Source: DASYTH01 sp045806965
GTDB taxonomy: Bacteria; Actinomycetota; Actinomycetes; Mycobacteriales; Pseudonocardiaceae
Length of the DNA: 64,000 nucleotides
Direction: 5' to 3'
Assembly (NCBI GenBank): GCA_045806965.1
Contig: JBJMIG010000004.1
Span: 1-64,000, forward strand
The notes beneath the pieces are model-generated. The model had not been told where the DNA came from, ran no database searches, and saw only the letters and a program-made list of their open reading frames with translations. Shown piece by piece: positions 61,316 through 64,000 of this stretch. Positions within the stretch are counted from its first letter, which is position 1, and every line of letters begins with the position of its first letter. The position numbers and the translations under genes were made by a program.

Positions 61316-64000
61316 ATGCAACGAACGGCCAAGCGGGGGTTCGCCAGCTTCGTCGGGCTGGTCGCGCTGCTCAGTTCCGCCGTGTTGGTCGCGAGGTCAC
61401 CGGAACCGGCCGCGGCGGCTCCCGCGCCGGCCCTAAGCGCACCCGCAGCCGCGCCGGACTCGGTCGAGATCACCAAACAGAGCCGGGAGAAGGTGCACTA
61501 CCAGGTCCTCGTGTTCGTCTCCGAGATCAACGCCACGAACCTCACGGGCATCGCCGCCATCGCCAGCCTCGGCGCGCGCAACCGGTTCTCCACCAGGGTC
61601 ACCCGAGACCCGCGGGTCTTCAACCAGCGCAACCTCAACAAGTTCGGCGTGGTGATCTTCCTCAACACCTCGACCGCGGTGCTCAACTCCGAGCAGCAGG
61701 CGGCGTTCGAGGCCTACTTCCACGGCGCCGGCGGTTTCGTCGGCATCCATTCGGCTATCCAGACCCAACCGGACTGGCCGTTCCTCACCGACGTGCTCGG
61801 CACCCGGGCCGCCGGCATCTCCGGCCTCACTCCGGCCACGGTCAAGGTCGCCGACCGGGTGCACCCGGCCACCGCGAGCCTGCCCGAGTACTGGCGGACC
61901 ACGGACGCCTACTACAACTTCACCAGCAACGTCCGGGGCGTCTCGCACGTGCTGGCCACCGTCGACGAGTCCACCTACACCGGCGGCACCATGGGGTTCG
62001 ACCACCCAATGATGTGGTGCAAGGACTTCAAGGGCGGCCGGTCGTTCTATACCGGCCTCGGCGAGACGGCGGCCAGCTTCCGGGACCCGTCCTTCCAACA
62101 CAACCTGGCCGGCGCCATCGACTGGGCAAACGGCAATGGCAACGGGGACTGCGGCGCCACCGTGCTGGCCAACTACCAGATGAGCGTCGTCGCCGCGCCG
62201 CCGAACATCGGCGAGCCGATCGAGATCGACGTCCTGCCCGATGGCCGGGTGCTGCAGACCACCCGCACCGGAGACGTCCGCCTGCACGATCCGACCACCG
62301 GGACCACCTCGGTGATCGCCACGATTCCGGTGTACAACCACGACGAGGACGGTCTGTACGGCGGCGCTGTGGACCCGCAGTTCAGCACCGATCACTGGGT
62401 CTACCTGTACTACGCACCGCCGCTGAATACCCCGACCACCAACGCGCCGACCAGCAGCACCGATCCGAACGCCTGGGACGTCTACAAGGGATACAACCAA
62501 CTGTCCCGGTTCAGGTTCGTGGACGGCCCGGCGCCCCACCTGGACCTGGCCACCGAGCAGCAGATCGTTCGCGTCGGCACCGACCGGGGAGCCTGCTGCC
62601 ACGTCGCCGGTGAGATTCGCTTCGACTCGCATGGCAACCTGTTGATGACCACCGGCGACGACACGCCCGCCGGGAGCGGCAACTCCGGTGGGTTCTCGCC
62701 GTTCAACGATGAGCTGACCGTGACCCCGACGGCCACCTGCCCGGACCCATGTTTCAACGCCCCGTACGTGGACGCCCGCCGCTCTGCCGGCAACACCAAC
62801 GATCTGCGCGGCAAGCTGCTGCGCATCCACGTCGAGCCGGACGGCTCATACACGATCCCGCGGGGCAATCTCTTCGCGCCGGGCACCACCGGTACCCGTG
62901 CGGAGATCTACGCGATGGGTTTCCGCAACCCGTTCCGGCTCAACCTCGACCCGACCGATGTCGCCTATGTGACCGACTATTCGCCCGACTCGCGGGTACC
63001 GCAGGTCTTCCGCGGCCCGCCCGGCACCGGCCGGATGGAAATCGTTCGGCACGCGGCGAACTACGGGTGGCCCCAGTGCGTCTCGCCGACGCTTCCCTAC
63101 TACCGCTGGAACTTCGCTGCGGGTACCCCGCTGGACACCCCGCCGCGACCATTCGAGTGCGGGAATCCGAGTCACGGCCCGGAGAACACCTCACGGCACA
63201 ACACCGGCCAAACGGTGACCCCGCCGCTCACGGCACCGGACATGTACTACTCCTACCAGGACAACAACCAGCCGGCCCCGCTGGGAACGCCGTGCCCGGC
63301 ACAGTACACACAGGACCCTCCGGGCACCTGCCCGCAGCTCTTCCCGGAGTTGGGACCGGGCGGCGGCGTTGGTCCGCACGGCGCGGCGCCGTACCACTTC
63401 GACAAGAACAACCCCAACCCCACCAAGTTCCCGGCCTACTACGACAAGTCGATCTTCTTCGCCGAGTTCACCCGGGACACCATGCGGGAGATCAAGCTCG
63501 ACTCGCAAGGCCGCCTATTCAAGATCAACAACCTGTTGAACTGTGGTGATGTCTCGGCCAACCGCAACCTGCTGCCGTTCATCTGCGACGCGCCGATGGA
63601 CATGCGCTGGGGACCCGACGGCAATTTCTACCTGCTCTCCTACGGGGACGGATTCTTCCGCGCCAACCCCGACGCCCGATTGGTGAAGTTCAGCTACGTC
63701 AAGGGAACCCGGGCACCGATCGCGCTGGTATCCGCCACCCCGACCAACGGGCGCGCACCGCTGACCGTCAACTTCTCCAGCGCGGGCAGCAACGATCCCG
63801 ACCCGGGCGACTCCATCAGCTTCGCCTGGGACTTCAACAACGACGGCACGGTGGACTCCACCGAACCCAATCCTTCCTTCACCTACACCGCCAACGGTGT
63901 CTTCACGGCCACACTCACGGTGCTGGACTCCACCGGTAAGTCCGGAAGGGCCAGCACCACGATCGAGGTCGGCAACACCGCACCCACGGTCACCCTGAGC
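61316..64000 (+). CDS. Secreted ThuA / sugar-dehydrogenase-like / PKD multidomain protein (3' end outside window)
   Basis: The frame is open from ATG 61316, 13 bases after the isomerase stop, to the window end (895 codons). A signal peptide (to about residue 35) is followed by a ThuA-like domain, roughly residues 60-275 (YQVLVFVSEINATNLTGIAA, AYFHGAGGFVGIHSAIQTQP, YWRTTDAYYNF, WCKDFKGGRSFYTGLG). Next is a long six-bladed glucose/sorbosone dehydrogenase-like propeller, about 285-800 (EIDVLPDGRVLQTTRTGDVR, RGKLLRIHVEPDGSYTIPRG, EIYAMGFRNPFRLNLDPTDV, NYGWPQC). A PKD domain starts near residue 805 (PTNGRAPLTVNFSSAGSNDP) and more follows beyond the edge. It probably oxidises or binds extracellular sugars; cofactor ligands cannot be confirmed by eye. 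Confidence 0.88.
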   Translation, partial: MQRTAKRGFASFVGLVALLSSAVLVARSPEPAAAAPAPALSAPAAAPDSVEITKQSREKVHYQVLVFVSEINATNLTGIAAIASLGARNRFSTRVTRDPRVFNQRNLNKFGVVIFLNTSTAVLNSEQQAAFEAYFHGAGGFVGIHSAIQTQPDWPFLTDVLGTRAAGISGLTPATVKVADRVHPATASLPEYWRTTDAYYNFTSNVRGVSHVLATVDESTYTGGTMGFDHPMMWCKDFKGGRSFYTGLGETAASFRDPSFQHNLAGAIDWANGNGNGDCGATVLANYQMSVVAAPPNIGEPIEIDVLPDGRVLQTTRTGDVRLHDPTTGTTSVIATIPVYNHDEDGLYGGAVDPQFSTDHWVYLYYAPPLNTPTTNAPTSSTDPNAWDVYKGYNQLSRFRFVDGPAPHLDLATEQQIVRVGTDRGACCHVAGEIRFDSHGNLLMTTGDDTPAGSGNSGGFSPFNDELTVTPTATCPDPCFNAPYVDARRSAGNTNDLRGKLLRIHVEPDGSYTIPRGNLFAPGTTGTRAEIYAMGFRNPFRLNLDPTDVAYVTDYSPDSRVPQVFRGPPGTGRMEIVRHAANYGWPQCVSPTLPYYRWNFAAGTPLDTPPRPFECGNPSHGPENTSRHNTGQTVTPPLTAPDMYYSYQDNNQPAPLGTPCPAQYTQDPPGTCPQLFPELGPGGGVGPHGAAPYHFDKNNPNPTKFPAYYDKSIFFAEFTRDTMREIKLDSQGRLFKINNLLNCGDVSANRNLLPFICDAPMDMRWGPDGNFYLLSYGDGFFRANPDARLVKFSYVKGTRAPIALVSATPTNGRAPLTVNFSSAGSNDPDPGDSISFAWDFNNDGTVDSTEPNPSFTYTANGVFTATLTVLDSTGKSGRASTTIEVGNTAPTVTLS

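Overview
The window is high-GC DNA from a soil-type actinomycete. The signs are GTG/TTG starts, dense ATGA/GTGA gene overlaps, Tat-exported enzymes, a SARP-type regulator with NB-ARC and TPR regions, and secreted hydrolases carrying ricin-type (CBM13) lectin modules. A filamentous genus of the Pseudonocardiales or a neighbouring order fits best, but the sequence alone does not fix the genus. There is no rRNA, tRNA or CRISPR array that I can see.

Layout. 1-2.4 kb is a scrap zone: an IS630 end, a small ABC exporter pair, a frameshifted integrase and a frameshifted SpvB-type toxin fragment. 3-10.7 kb is a minus-strand operon built around a flavin-dependent halogenase: halogenase, a CPA2 antiporter fused in frame to a flavin reductase, an EamA exporter, and a Tat-exported TolB-propeller/amidohydrolase. 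11.2-14 kb is a second graveyard (AhpD-like, DUF6262/recombinase, Ser/Thr kinase and lectin fragments) around one intact coiled-coil membrane protein. 14-20.7 kb holds a sugar ABC importer, L-fuconate dehydratase, a GntR/FCD regulator and a C-terminally altered lactonase. 20.8-31.7 kb is a run of six secreted glycosidases (GH10, GH29, GH59, GH54, GH54, GH27). The fucosidase, importer and fuconate enzymes together suggest harvest and oxidative breakdown of L-fucose from plant cell wall.

31.7-43 kb begins with broken FtsX and IS256 pieces. A two-component system follows, divergent from two CusA/CzcA-type RND pumps that flank a miniature adaptor-like lipoprotein. 43-49.7 kb is the most novel part. 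A SARP regulator, a small RiPP precursor candidate, a B12-type radical SAM RiPP methyltransferase and a DUF6294 protein are packed on the minus strand, with the first three overlapping or nearly abutting. Upstream lies a sigma-70-like factor, and between them sits a decayed duplicate of the SARP/sigma divergent unit.

49.8-51.5 kb is a secreted M28 peptidase. 52-59.7 kb is an ArsR gene followed by six overlapping or closely spaced genes of a group-4-hydrogenase-like membrane complex. Its large subunit has lost all four NiFe-binding cysteines. Gene order matches my recollection of Mycobacterium tuberculosis Rv0081-Rv0087. 60-64 kb holds a Tat-exported sugar isomerase-like protein and a very large secreted ThuA/sugar-dehydrogenase/PKD protein that runs off the window.
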